From: Streptomyces iranensis | Lineage (GTDB): Bacteria; Actinomycetota; Actinomycetes; Streptomycetales; Streptomycetaceae | Assembly: GCF_017874715.1 (NCBI RefSeq) | Contig: NZ_JAGGLR010000005.1 | Location: 124,001 to 188,000 of the forward strand | Direction of reading: 5' to 3' | Length of the DNA stretch: 64,000 nucleotides | Shown here: positions 50,519 through 60,700 of the stretch, piece by piece | How the letters are laid out: every line of letters begins with the position of its first letter | Numbering within the stretch: position 1 is the stretch's first letter | The notes under the pieces: generated by a model | What the model saw: only the letters and a program-made list of their open reading frames with translations | Told to the model about the DNA's origin: nothing | The model's database searches: none | Position numbers and translations under genes: made by a program

Positions 50519-52711
50519 TTATTCGCCGGTTGCCGAGTCGAGGTTACGGAGACGGTTTGCGATTCGGTGAGCATCGCGTCCGGCACTGAGACGGGTATAG
50601 ATGGCTTCGGCTCGGGCGTAGTGGCTCCGGGCCGAAACCGTGTCGTGCTCGCATTCGGCGAGCTCGCCGAACGCTTCGTGGATCGCGCCTGTTTCGAACA
50701 CTTCTCCGGTGTGTCGCAGTGCTTCCAGGGCCGCGGTGAGGTGGGTGAGTGCGGCATGGAGATTGCCAGAGCGCAGGTGCGCTTCGCCGAGCAGCCGTTC
50801 CGTCAGGGCCTCGTACGGGTCTTGTGTATGGGTGAGCGCCGCTCGCGCCCGCGTCAGGTGGGCTAAGGCCGTCTCATGATTGCCGGTCAGGCTTTCCACC
50901 TCACCCAGCGTGCCGTGGACTCGGGCCACTCCACGGATGTCATTGGATTCCTCGCGGATCGATAACGCCGTCTTCAGGACGGATCGGGCCGTGTCCCAGT
51001 CACCCATTCGCCGGTGTGTGATACCGATATTGTGCAGTACAAGACCTTCGCCGCGGCGGTCGGCGATCTCACGGCGCAGGGCGAGTGCCGCAGTGAAGGC
51101 GCGCAGCGCGTCCCGAAGCCGGCCCGCGTCCCTTAATGCGATGCCGAGTCCGGTGTGCATTCGGGACTCCGCGAGTCGATGGCCGCATTGGGCCGCCCCG
51201 GCGACGCCGAGTTCATGGACGGAGATCCAGTCATCACGGTAACGGAGGTAGATGAACAGGGCCCACATCGCGTCGGCCAGCTGCCAAGTTGCCCCATCAA
51301 GGCCGGATTCTACCGCCAGGCGCTGAACAGCGAGTAGGTTTTCGCGTTCGAGGTCGAACCAGGCAAGCGCGGTAGCGGCATTGGCGAACTCGGTGCGTGC
51401 ACTGGAGGCATGCGCGTATTCTGCCGGAGGACGTCGTCTCTGTGGATAAAGAACGCGATCTGCCGCATTTGCCCAGGTCAGATAGGCATCGATGATGCGC
51501 TCGACGGACTCGTGTCGCTGCTCCCCGGTCTCATCGCTCTCGGCACGATCCCGGGCATGCTGGTGGATGACATCGTGAAAGCGGAAGCGTTCCGGATCGG
51601 GGGCGGTGAGTAAATTCGCATCGACAAGAGCAGCCAGGCAGTCTTCCGTGTTGTCGACAGCTGGTGGTGTCGCGGCCACTGCCTGGGCGATGTGCTTGCT
51701 GAACACGGCACCTGGGTGAAGGCTCAGACGACGGTACAGACGCGCGGCCGCCTCGGAGAGCGCGGCATAGGACTGGTCGAGGCTGGCGCTCATGGAAACC
51801 TCTCCGTCGAGGTCTGCGGTGTGACGGGCGGTCAGCTGCGTGGCGACTGAGGCCAGGGTCCACTCGGGACGGGTAAGCAACAGTGCTCCGCCCACGGCCA
51901 CTGAGAGGGGGAAGCAGCCGCTGGCGGTCACCATGCTCCGCGCGGCCACGCGGTCTGCCGCGATTCTCTCCTGTCCGGCAATCTGGCCGAGCAGTTCGAT
52001 TGCGGAGTCGGTATCTAACGGGCCGAGGGGCACGAGTGCGGCTCCGTCCAGAAGCAAGGAGCTCAGATGCCATCGGCTGGTCACCAGGCAAACGGAGGCC
52101 TCGGACGCCGGTCTCAGCGGACGCACTTGCGCGGCCGACAGGGCGTTGTCGCACAGCACGGCGATGCGCTGATCGGCGATCACGGTGCGGTAGAGAGCAG
52201 TCTGTTCGGCAAGATCGGTCGGGATCTCCCCGACAGGCACACCCAATGCCCGCAGGAACTGCGGCAAAATCGTGCTAGGGCTGATCGGAACTTCAGACAG
52301 ATGTCCGCGTAAGTCGACGTATAGCTGACCATCGGGCCAGTCGTCACGGTGCTCCTGCAGCCACCGCAGCGCTAGTGACGTCTTGCCGACGCCGGCGGGT
52401 CCGGTAACAACGGCCATGGAGGGGGCGGCGGGGTCCCGCAGGTGATTCAGAGCCGCGAGGTTGTCGGTCCGGTTGGTGAAGTGACGCGGAGCCTGCGGAA
52501 GCTGGCGAGGCACGGAGTGGGAGCGGGGAGTGGGATGGGCGCCGATGAACACGTCCCCATGGATGGTTGCCGCCTGCACGCTGGGTCCGTGGACCGCCCC
52601 TGACAGTGTATTCGTATGCCGGTTGGGGCCAGTCGCCTCGTGTGGCATCTCCGCGTCTTCATCCCTCAAGGCAGCCCCCACATCATCGAGACGCGTGCAT
52701 TCAGCACGCAC
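50519..52711 (-). CDS. NB-ARC and TPR protein (STAND ATPase, AfsR-like without DNA-binding domain)
   Basis: 730 residues. N-terminal stretch NTLSGAVHGPSVQAATIHGD is a common leader in Streptomyces NB-ARC proteins. The P-loop is GPAGVGKTS (about 103-111), with sensor regions VCLVTSRWHL and GCFPLSVAVGGALL and a winged-helix-like region, then TPRs from about 480 to 725 (HTGLGIALRDAGRLRDALRA, VLHNIGITHRRMGDWDTARS). STAND proteins oligomerise on ligand binding to signal. GTG at 52711 has no clear ribosome site; ATG at 52648 is an equally good start and fits homologues of this type. Divergent from a SARP gene. Confidence 0.85.
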   Translation of the reverse strand: MRAECTRLDDVGAALRDEDAEMPHEATGPNRHTNTLSGAVHGPSVQAATIHGDVFIGAHPTPRSHSVPRQLPQAPRHFTNRTDNLAALNHLRDPAAPSMAVVTGPAGVGKTSLALRWLQEHRDDWPDGQLYVDLRGHLSEVPISPSTILPQFLRALGVPVGEIPTDLAEQTALYRTVIADQRIAVLCDNALSAAQVRPLRPASEASVCLVTSRWHLSSLLLDGAALVPLGPLDTDSAIELLGQIAGQERIAADRVAARSMVTASGCFPLSVAVGGALLLTRPEWTLASVATQLTARHTADLDGEVSMSASLDQSYAALSEAAARLYRRLSLHPGAVFSKHIAQAVAATPPAVDNTEDCLAALVDANLLTAPDPERFRFHDVIHQHARDRAESDETGEQRHESVERIIDAYLTWANAADRVLYPQRRRPPAEYAHASSARTEFANAATALAWFDLERENLLAVQRLAVESGLDGATWQLADAMWALFIYLRYRDDWISVHELGVAGAAQCGHRLAESRMHTGLGIALRDAGRLRDALRAFTAALALRREIADRRGEGLVLHNIGITHRRMGDWDTARSVLKTALSIREESNDIRGVARVHGTLGEVESLTGNHETALAHLTRARAALTHTQDPYEALTERLLGEAHLRSGNLHAALTHLTAALEALRHTGEVFETGAIHEAFGELAECEHDTVSARSHYARAEAIYTRLSAGRDAHRIANRLRNLDSATGE

Positions 52712-52924
52712 ACTCTATTCGTTCGTTTGTTCCAACGCGTAAGCGGATCTTGTGACCGGTGATGCCTCGGTCGACCGCGGTAGTGCGGCATGTGCCCGAA
52801 CTCGATGTGCCCGGCCCACCCGGCCGGATAACGCTCCCCCTGCCGTTTCGGTCACGTGCGTGCCACACTCTCGAAGAGAGGTTTCAAAGCAGCATAGGGA
52901 GCAACCGGCGCGAAGGGGACGCTG
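52712..52924. promoter_or_regulatory. Divergent intergenic region between NB-ARC/TPR and SARP genes
   Basis: 213 bp. Relatively AT-rich near 52712-52735 (CTATTCGTTCGTTTGTTCC) and 52870-52900 (GAGAGGTTTCAAAGCAGCAT). AAGGGGA at 52914-52920 is the ribosome site of the SARP gene. No clean heptamer repeats of the SARP type could be defined. Confidence 0.4.
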
Positions 52925-55900
52925 GTGGATTTCCGATTACTGGGCCCGCTGGAGTTGTGGGTGGGCGGTACCCGGCAATACCTCGGTTCGGTCAAAGAGC
53001 GGTGTCTTCTAGCTGCCCTGCTGTGCGCGGAAGGAGCTCCCGTCCCGGCCGACACTCTGATGAGGCGGGCATGGGCCGACGTGCCGCCCAGCGGTACGGC
53101 GACCCTGCAGAGCAACATTTCGCGCCTACGGTCCCGGCTGCGGACTGCGACCGGAGATCAGACTCGCATTGACTTCAGCGCTCGCAGCTACAGCCTCCAT
53201 GTGCCGTCCGAGTGCGTCGACCTCCGGCGCTTTCGGGATCTGCGGCGCCAGGCCGGAAGTGCGGCCGCTGACGGGGACATTGAGAGTGCGGCTGCCTTGT
53301 TGCACAAGGCGGAGTCCCTGTGGCGCGCCGAACCGCTGGCTGAATTCACCGGAGGCTGGGTGGCCGCCACGAGACGCCGATTGACCGAAAACCTGCGGCA
53401 GGTCAGGGAGCAGCGCATCACCTGGGAGCTAGATCTTGGGCGCCATGCCGACCTTGTGGCCGAGCTGTACGACCTGCTTGCCCACGAACGTGACCCTGAA
53501 CCCTTCGCTCAGCATCTGATGCTTGCCCTCCACCGATGTGGCCGCCATGGAGACGCGCTAGCCGTCTACACGCAAGCACGACGGCGTCTCAGCCAGGTGC
53601 TGGGCGCCGACCCCAGCCCGGAACTGGAAAGGCTGCATCAGCGCATCCTGGCGCGGGACGTCGCCCTTCAGGGACCCCGCCCTGAGCGGCACCGCCCCGC
53701 GTCCGCTCATCCGCCGGACAACCTGCCACGGGACCTCAGCGACTTCAGCGGACGCGAGCACGAACTGGCGGGACTGCTGTCGATGCCTCGTTCGGAGACG
53801 ACCGCGTTGCCCCTCACCGTCGTCCATGGAATGGCCGGCGTGGGCAAGACCGCGCTGATTACTCACGCCGCCCACCGGCTGCGGGCTCAATATCCTGACG
53901 GACGCCTCCATGTTCACCTGCGAGCCCACCACGAACAGCCACCGGTCGACCCCGCCGATGCGCTCGCCATCCTGCTTCAGGCCATCGGCGTGACTTCGGA
54001 GGAACTCCCCGCCGCGATCGACGCGCGGGCGGCCCTATGGCGCGGGCGGACCGCTCATCGCTCGGTTCTGCTGCTTCTCGACGATGCCCGTGATGCCGCA
54101 CAGATCCGTCCTTTGCTGCCCGGCACGGCTACTTGCCGGGTCCTCGTCACGAGCCGTTACCGGCTGGCCGACCTCGAAGGCGTCCACTCGCTTGCGCTCG
54201 ACGTTCTCGACACCACGGAAGCCTCGGGCATGTTCACCCGCATCGCCGGCGCCCAACGCACATCCGACGTGTCAGCCGTGCGGCAGGTCGTGAACCTCTG
54301 CAAGCGATATCCCCTGGCCATCCGTCTTGCCGCCAACCGCTTCCTGCATCGGGAGGCTTGGGACACCCAAGACCTCGCCGAACGGCTGGCACGATCGGTC
54401 AGCCCGCTCGACGAGATCGACACCCAATCCGGAATCGCGACCGCATTTGATTTCTCCTACGCCGAACTCCGCGCAGCCGATCAACGGCTCTTCCGCGCCC
54501 TTGCTCTCCACCCCGGCCCTGACCTCACCCTCGATGTGATAGCTGCCCTGGCCGGCGTCGACGTCGCACAAGCCCGCCGAAGTGTCGACGAACTCGTCGG
54601 TGCCCACCTGCTCGAGGAACCCATCAAGCACCGATACCGGCTGCACGACGTGGTCCGCGATATCGCACGGACAGCCAGCGAGCACCACGACACCACGTAC
54701 GAGCGACGCGAGACGGTGCGACGCATCCTTGACCACTATCTTGCCGCCGCTGATCAGAGCGACAGGTTGGCGTATCCGCAACGTCGGCGCTTGGAAGTCC
54801 CCTCTGGGTATTCGAGTGCCATACCAGAACTTGACAGTGCGGAAACGGCATTAGCTTGGTTCGATCTGAATCGCGGAAATCTACTGGCGGCCGCACAATT
54901 GGCGGCAGCAGAGTACCCGGAGCACGCCATGTACTTTCCTCATGTCCTGGATCGCGCCTTCCATGTATGGGGCATGTGGGAAGCTGCCGCCAGCCTCAAT
55001 AGCACGGCACTGGTCCATGCCCGCACCCATGGTGTCCCCGCGGTGACCGCACAGATTCTGATCGAGCGTGCCGCTATGCTCCGCCCCCAAGGAGCCCACC
55101 AAGAAGCCCTGCAACATGCCACAGAAGCACTGGCGCATGGTCAGGCGACGGGCGATGTCTGGCTCCAGGGCGAAGCACTGGAGCAAACCGGCATCGTCGA
55201 CCTTGTGTCGGGACGATTATCCGATGCGTTGGAGCGCTTTCGAGAGGCGCTATCGCTGCACAAGCGGGCGGGGAATCGGACTGGAGAGGCAGAGGCCCTC
55301 AGCCATCAAGGGATCACCTTGGCTCACCTCGGCCATCTTCCGCAAGCTTCGCGCCAGTTCCACGCCGCACTCGCAATACATCAGGGCAGTGACAATATGA
55401 ATGGACAGATAAAGGCGCTCAATAATATCGGTGAGGTGTATGCCCTGCAAGGGCAACAAGAAACGGCTCGGGAATACTATGAGCGATCGCTCGCACTTGT
55501 TAAAAAATTAGGCGGCAGACAAGAACTTGCAATCCTCTACAATAATCTTGGCAATGTGTGTAGAGATGGAAATGATGTGCCGCAGGCTTTGAGTTACTTC
55601 CGAATGGCCTTGGAGAACTACGAGGCCATATGTGATCGGGCGGGACAGGCGGACTCGCTCGTTAATCTCGGAATTGCGTATCAAGGGCAGGGGCAATATG
55701 CTGCGGCGCAAGATCGCCTGGCGCGTGCCCACGAGATCGCTCAGGAAATCGATGATCAGCATCAACGGCAGCGTATCCTGTCGGCAACTGCGGCAGTCTA
55801 TTATCGACTCGGTCAGGGCGAGGCGGCGCTGAAAACGTACCGCAAATCTTTGCAAGCCGCTCGGAAGCTGAAGCAGAGGTACGAAGAGGCGCACACCCTG

Positions 55901-56059
55901 GAGATCATCGCTGAAATCACTGAAGAGATACAGGGAGCGCACTCTGCTAAGAAAATCTGGACCGATGCGCTGGAGATTTACCTTGAGCTAGGGCTTGAAC
56001 GGCAGGCCCACTCGATGCAGGAGCACATCGACGGCTCGGAGCAACCGGGGCCCCGCTAA
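52925..56059 (+). CDS. AfsR/SARP family transcriptional regulator with NB-ARC and TPR domains
   Basis: 1044 residues. Residues 1-95 are an OmpR-type DNA-binding domain (MDFRLLGPLELWVGG, LRSRLRTATG), 96-245 the bacterial transcriptional activator domain (VDLRRFRDLRRQAG, LMLALHRCGRHGDALAVYTQ). NB-ARC has its P-loop in VVHGMAGVGKTALITHA (about 300-315) and TPRs fill about 650-1020. Such large regulators activate antibiotic or morphological genes in response to ATP and a signal. GTG at 52925 has AAGGGGA 6 nt upstream. The last about 700 bp are markedly AT-richer (AATAATATCGG, TTAAAAAATTAGG), suggesting acquisition or a recombined 3' end. Confidence 0.9.
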   Translation: MDFRLLGPLELWVGGTRQYLGSVKERCLLAALLCAEGAPVPADTLMRRAWADVPPSGTATLQSNISRLRSRLRTATGDQTRIDFSARSYSLHVPSECVDLRRFRDLRRQAGSAAADGDIESAAALLHKAESLWRAEPLAEFTGGWVAATRRRLTENLRQVREQRITWELDLGRHADLVAELYDLLAHERDPEPFAQHLMLALHRCGRHGDALAVYTQARRRLSQVLGADPSPELERLHQRILARDVALQGPRPERHRPASAHPPDNLPRDLSDFSGREHELAGLLSMPRSETTALPLTVVHGMAGVGKTALITHAAHRLRAQYPDGRLHVHLRAHHEQPPVDPADALAILLQAIGVTSEELPAAIDARAALWRGRTAHRSVLLLLDDARDAAQIRPLLPGTATCRVLVTSRYRLADLEGVHSLALDVLDTTEASGMFTRIAGAQRTSDVSAVRQVVNLCKRYPLAIRLAANRFLHREAWDTQDLAERLARSVSPLDEIDTQSGIATAFDFSYAELRAADQRLFRALALHPGPDLTLDVIAALAGVDVAQARRSVDELVGAHLLEEPIKHRYRLHDVVRDIARTASEHHDTTYERRETVRRILDHYLAAADQSDRLAYPQRRRLEVPSGYSSAIPELDSAETALAWFDLNRGNLLAAAQLAAAEYPEHAMYFPHVLDRAFHVWGMWEAAASLNSTALVHARTHGVPAVTAQILIERAAMLRPQGAHQEALQHATEALAHGQATGDVWLQGEALEQTGIVDLVSGRLSDALERFREALSLHKRAGNRTGEAEALSHQGITLAHLGHLPQASRQFHAALAIHQGSDNMNGQIKALNNIGEVYALQGQQETAREYYERSLALVKKLGGRQELAILYNNLGNVCRDGNDVPQALSYFRMALENYEAICDRAGQADSLVNLGIAYQGQGQYAAAQDRLARAHEIAQEIDDQHQRQRILSATAAVYYRLGQGEAALKTYRKSLQAARKLKQRYEEAHTLEIIAEITEEIQGAHSAKKIWTDALEIYLELGLERQAHSMQEHIDGSEQPGPR

Positions 56060-56085
56060 CGAGCTCGTGCACGATTGGCCGTGGC

Positions 56086-56478
56086 ATGGCGCCTGGGTGG
56101 CTCGTTGTACTCGCCGCTGAGGTGGGGTCGTTGTGGCACGAGCAGCATCAGGCTCGGCTCACGGGTCATCCGCGGCGGCGGGCTGTAGGGGCCGGGGTGA
56201 AGCGCAAGCTTGTCTTCGTCGACCGGCTGCTGGCCGCACTGGTGAGGCGCACCTTCGTCGAGGTCATCGAGCACCTGGGTGCCAGCGGGCGGACTGGGAT
56301 CGTCGACGGGACCGAGATCCGGGTCCGGCCGCCGGACACAGAGACCGGGACAAGTTCGTCTCCGGCAAGACCAAGCAGAACCGCGGTGAAGGCGATGGTC
56401 CTGGCGGGCTCCGAGGGGCGAGTGCTGTTCAGGCGGCGGAAGATCCCGATGAGCCGGACGGCGGCCCATCCTCCCTGA
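56086..56478 (+). pseudogene. Degraded IS5-type transposase fragment
   Basis: Pieces of a DDE transposase are readable: LWHEQHQARLTGHPRRRAVG, VKRKLVFVDRLLAALV, VEVIEHLGASGRTGIVDGTE and, in another frame, RDRDKFVSGKTKQN, then back to AVKAMVLAGSEGRVLF. The stretch between LLAALV and VEVIEH (the helix-turn-helix) is deleted and at least two frameshifts follow GTEIRV. No terminal inverted repeats were found. It is inactive. Confidence 0.75.
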
Positions 56479-56492
56479 GGAGTTCCGTGGCG

Positions 56493-56843
56493 CTAGCGGT
56501 CCGGATTCGAGGGCGGGTACTGCTCGATGCGCTGGTGGGGCACCTGGCCCTCGCTGACGGACGTCAGGAAGACTCGCTGGAATTCAAGGCCCTTGAAGCG
56601 GTGCATGGTGCCGATGCGGACGGCGTCCGCATCTGAGCGCAGTCCGTCCTTACCCAGTTCAATCGACGGAACGAAAAAGGGGTTCCTGGCGAGGATGTTC
56701 GCGAACTGCTGGGCCGAAGCTCCGTCGGGCACGCTGATGGCCATCGCGGAGTACGGCGTGCCATGGGTGTCGTGGCGCTCCTTGATCAAGGCTGCCGCTT
56801 CTGGGCGTGCTCCCCCGCCTTCCCATCGCTTACGGTCGCCGGA
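56493..56843 (-). pseudogene. C-terminal remnant of a UvrD/Rep-like helicase
   Basis: About 110 residues in one frame include AVRIGTMHRFKGLEFQRVFL and SEGQVPHQRIEQY, the motif V-VI region of superfamily 1 helicases. The N-terminal ATPase part is absent and the frame stops at NPDR, at the junction with the transposase remnant, before the final motif. The upstream extension to 57050 has no helicase character and is antisense to the hydrolase gene. Likely truncated by the IS insertion and deletion. Confidence 0.65.
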
Positions 56844-56910
56844 TGCAGACGGGCCGCCGGGGCACCCTCCTATAGTGTTCTCGGTGGGGCGATGTGGACG
56901 CGAGGGTGGC

Positions 56911-57765
56911 ATGGCGCGTGTGGTCGGGGTACACGGGGTGGGCCAACAAGTGCTGGGGGAAGAGAGCCTGTTGAGCAAATGGCGACCGGCGCTGCGGGAC
57001 GGCCTGCGGCAGGCCGGCGCCGCACCGCTGGGGGAGGGGGATCTGGCCATGGGCTTCTACGGCGACCTGTTCCGGCCGGCCGGGCGCCCTCTGGCGGTGG
57101 GCGACCCGCCCTACACCTCCGCCGACGTGGCCGAGGGCTTCGAGCAGGATCTACTCCTCGCCTGGTGGGAGGCTGCTGCGGCGGTGGACGATCGGGTGGC
57201 GCCGCCGCGCGGCAACACCCTGGCGCGCACTCCCCGGCCGGTGCAGGCCGCATTGCGCGCCCTGTCCCGGTCGCGGTTCTTCTCCGGCCTGGCACTCCGG
57301 GCCTTGGTCTTCGACCTGAAGCAGACCCGCCGTTACCTGACCGAGTCGGGGCTGCGCGAGGCGGCTCGGGGCCGGGTGCATGCGGCCATCGGCGACGACA
57401 CCCGGGTCGTTGTGGCACACTCGCTGGGCTCGGTGGTGGCCTATGAGGCGCTGTGTGCCCTGCCCGGCCATCCGGTGCGGGTGCTGGTCACCCTCGGCTC
57501 GCCGCTCGGGATGCGCATGGTGCTCGACCGGCTCGAGCCGGACCCCGGCCCGGTCCACCGGTGGCCGGGCGGTGCGGACTTGGCGTGGACGAACGTGGTG
57601 GACCACGGCGATGTCGTGGCTCTGGTCAAGGATCTGCGCCCGGCGTTCGGCCCGCGAGTGACCGGCGTGGTGGTTCACAACGGAGCTCACGCTCACGACG
57701 CGACCGCCTATCTGACGGACGCCCGCACCGGCGCGGCCATCGCCGGAGGACTCGGTGCCGGCTAA
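56911..57765 (+). CDS. Alpha/beta-hydrolase-fold protein coupled to a caspase-NACHT-WD40 gene
   Basis: 284 residues. An oxyanion-type HGVGQQ near the N terminus and the nucleophile elbow VVAHSLGS (Ser about 171) place it among lipase/esterase-like hydrolases; a late His in HNGAHAHDAT could complete the triad. No signal peptide, so cytoplasmic. The next gene starts with GTG 8 bp before this stop, so both are co-translated; the hydrolase may be the effector or a proteolytic substrate of the caspase-like protein. The GGGTGG before ATG 56911 is a weak ribosome site. Confidence 0.78.
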   Translation: MARVVGVHGVGQQVLGEESLLSKWRPALRDGLRQAGAAPLGEGDLAMGFYGDLFRPAGRPLAVGDPPYTSADVAEGFEQDLLLAWWEAAAAVDDRVAPPRGNTLARTPRPVQAALRALSRSRFFSGLALRALVFDLKQTRRYLTESGLREAARGRVHAAIGDDTRVVVAHSLGSVVAYEALCALPGHPVRVLVTLGSPLGMRMVLDRLEPDPGPVHRWPGGADLAWTNVVDHGDVVALVKDLRPAFGPRVTGVVVHNGAHAHDATAYLTDARTGAAIAGGLGAG

Positions 57766-57792
57766 GGACGGCTCGGTGTCGGCTAAGGACGG
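57751..57792 (+). repeat. 21-bp tandem duplication at the hydrolase/caspase junction
   Basis: Units 57751-57771 and 57772-57792 differ at one base. The first contains the GTG start of the caspase gene and the TAA stop of the hydrolase; the second repeats the GTG in frame (57776). The result is the tandem AKDGS-VSAKDGS at the caspase N terminus and a choice of two start codons, only the first close to GGAGGA. Confidence 0.8.
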
Positions 57793-60700
57793 CTCGGCGC
57801 CCCGCCGTTTCCTGATAGCAACGGCAATCACCCGGTACCCGAAGGCCACCCATCTCGGCTGGGACCGCCCCGACCTGGCCGACGCCCGCCGGCGCGTTGT
57901 CGAACTCTTCACCAATCGCCTCGGCTACCGTCACGTCACCGATCTCGGACTTGATCCGACCAGCGATCAGCTCACCACTGGACTGCGCGCGTTCTGCATG
58001 TCTGCGGAGCGCCGACCCGACGACCTGGTCGCCGTCTACATCGCGGGACACGGCGAAGTCCTCGACGACGACGGTGAGCACGTCCTGCTCACCGCGGACA
58101 CTGACCCCAAGGACATCGACGACGCTCTGCCCACCCGCCGCCTGGCCCGCAAGATACTGCGCCGCACCAATGTGCGCCGCCTACTCATGCTCTTGGACAC
58201 CTGCTACTCCGGCCGGGGCGGCAACGAACTAGCCGCCGCCGCCCTGGCCCGGATGAACCACCAGTGGGGCGAGGAGACCGGCTCCGGTCTGATCGTCATC
58301 TCCGCCACCCAGCCCCAGGAACAAGCCGAGACCGGGGCATTCCCCCATCTACTCGAACAGGCCGTGACCAGCCTGGCCACCGCCGGCTACGGCCCGCGCA
58401 CCCTGGCGCTGGACTCCGTGGTTCAGCGGATGAACGACCACCCGGACCGGCCTCCCCACCAGCGCATCGGCCTCACACAAATCGGCCTGACCGGCGAGGT
58501 GCCGCCCTTCCTCGCCAACCCCCGCCACCAATTCCGCCGTACCGAGGTTGACCTGGAGCTTCAGCAGGCCGCCCAGTGGGAGGAGCACGCCGCGCGGCGG
58601 GAGACCGAGTTCCGCACCCGGCTGCTGGCCGGAGCCCAAGGCGCCACCCCCGACCACGCCGGCTGGTTGTTCGCCGGCCGCCGGGAGGCGCTCGGCACGA
58701 TCACCGATTGGCTTGTGGCCCACAGTCCCGCGCAGCCCGCGCTGGCCGTCACCGGGGACCCAGGCTCGGGCAAGACAGCCGTCCTCGGTCTGATCGCCGC
58801 CCTGACCCACCCCGAGCGGCGCCGCACCGTCCCTTTCGACAGCTTGGCCTTGGACCCGCAGTCCCTGCCGCAGCACGCCGTCGACGTCAGCATCCACGCC
58901 CAGAACCTCACCAACGATCAAGTGCTCCAGGGCCTGGCCGCGGGCGCCCGGGTCCGGGCCGGCACGCTGGGGGAGTTCCTGGAGGCCCTCGGGCCCCGGA
59001 AGTCCAGCAACGATCGGCCGTTCACCGTTCTGATCGACGCCCTCGACGAGGCAGCCACCCCGATCCTCCTGTGCAGCCAGGTACTGCGCCCCCTGATCAC
59101 ACACGCCAGCGGCCGGGTCCGGCTGCTGATGGGCACCCGCCCGCACCTGCTGCCCTGGCTTGAACTGGAGCGTACCGGGCGGATCGACGTCGTCGATCTC
59201 GACGCCGACCGGTACGCGGACCCGGACGCCCTGCTGGAGTATACGATCCGCACCCTCATCAGGGCCCACCCCCGCTCTCCCTACGAGAACTGCCCGTCTC
59301 CACTGCGGATGGCCGTCGCCCGCGGGATCGCCGCGGCGGCCGGCCGGTCGTTCCTCGTCGCCCGGATCTCCGCAGGCACCCTGGCGGCCGACCCCGCGCT
59401 GCCCGACCCGGCCGACCCTGCCTGGCGGGCCGGCCTGCCCAAGCTGCCCAGCGAGGCCATGCGCCGGGACCTGCGGCAGCGCTTGGGTGCGGACGCAGCC
59501 CGCGCCACCGACCTGCTGCGCCCGCTGGCCTTCGCAGAGGGCCGCGGGCTGCCCTGGGAGGACATCTGGGCACCGCTGGCCGAGGCGGTGTCCGCGCGCC
59601 CCTGCGTCGACGACGACCTGCTGTGGCTGCGCGAGGCCGCCGGGGCCTACGTGGTCGAGGTCACCGAGGACGGCCGTTCCGCCTACCGGCTCTACCACCG
59701 CGCGCTTGCCGAGCATCTGCGCGAGGGCGTGGAAACGGCCGCTGTACACGCCGCGTTCGCGCGCACCCTGGTCTCCCGGGTCCCCTACGGCCCTGACGGC
59801 GCCCGCGACTGGAGCCGCGCCCACCCGTACACCCGGCGCCACCTGGCCGGGCACGCCGCGCACGGCGGGCTGCTCGACGAACTGGTCACCGACCCCGAGT
59901 ACCTGGTGCACGCCGACCCGGCCGGGCTGATGCCCCACCTACCCATGGCCCGGTCCCCGACCGCCCAGCTCCCCGCCACCATCTACCGCACCTCCTTCGG
60001 CACCCACCGCCGCACCGGCACCGACGAACGACGCCAGATCCTCGCCCTGGACGCGGCCCGGTACAACGTCTCGCCCTTCCTCGCGGCGCTCAACGGCCGT
60101 GCCGCGGACCACATGTGGAAACCCCTGTGGGGGTCGGGCGGTACGCTCTCCCCCACGCTGCGCGACACCTTGGCGTGCGCCGCCGGGCCGGTGCGTGCCA
60201 TGGCACTCGCACTGGTCGACGGTCATCCGGTCGCCGTCACCGGACACGGCGACACCACGGTCCGGGTGCACGAGCTGGCCACCGGCAGGTCCGTCGGGCA
60301 ACCGTTGACCGGTCACACCGGGGCGGTGACCGCCGTAGCGTGCATCGAACTGAACGGGCGGCCGGTCGCCGTCACCGGGTCCGGCGACCGGACGGTGCGC
60401 GTGTGGGACCTGAACACGGGCAGGCCGGCCGGCGGGCCACTGGCCGGACACACTGCGCCCGTGGTCGCGGCGGCATGTACCAAGCTGGACGGCCGCCCGG
60501 TCGCCGTCACCGGCTCGTACGACGGCACGGTACGGGTGTGGGATCTGGCCACAGGCAAGGCCATCGGGCAGCCGATGACCGGGCACACCAGCACAGTCGC
60601 GGCGGTCGCCTGCACCGAGCTGGACGGCCGCCCTGTGGCGATCTCCTGTTCAGGTGACCGTACGGTGCGGGTGTGGGACCTGGGGACCAGCCAGCCGGTC

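Noticed and set aside
52712..52924. SARP heptameric direct repeats in the divergent promoter
   Set aside because: Weak TCGA-containing words occur, but not at 11- or 22-bp spacing, so no SARP box is called.
56493..57050. An intact 185-residue minus-strand gene
   Set aside because: Only the C-terminal 110 residues resemble a helicase; the N-terminal part is antisense to the hydrolase gene. It is treated as a truncated remnant.
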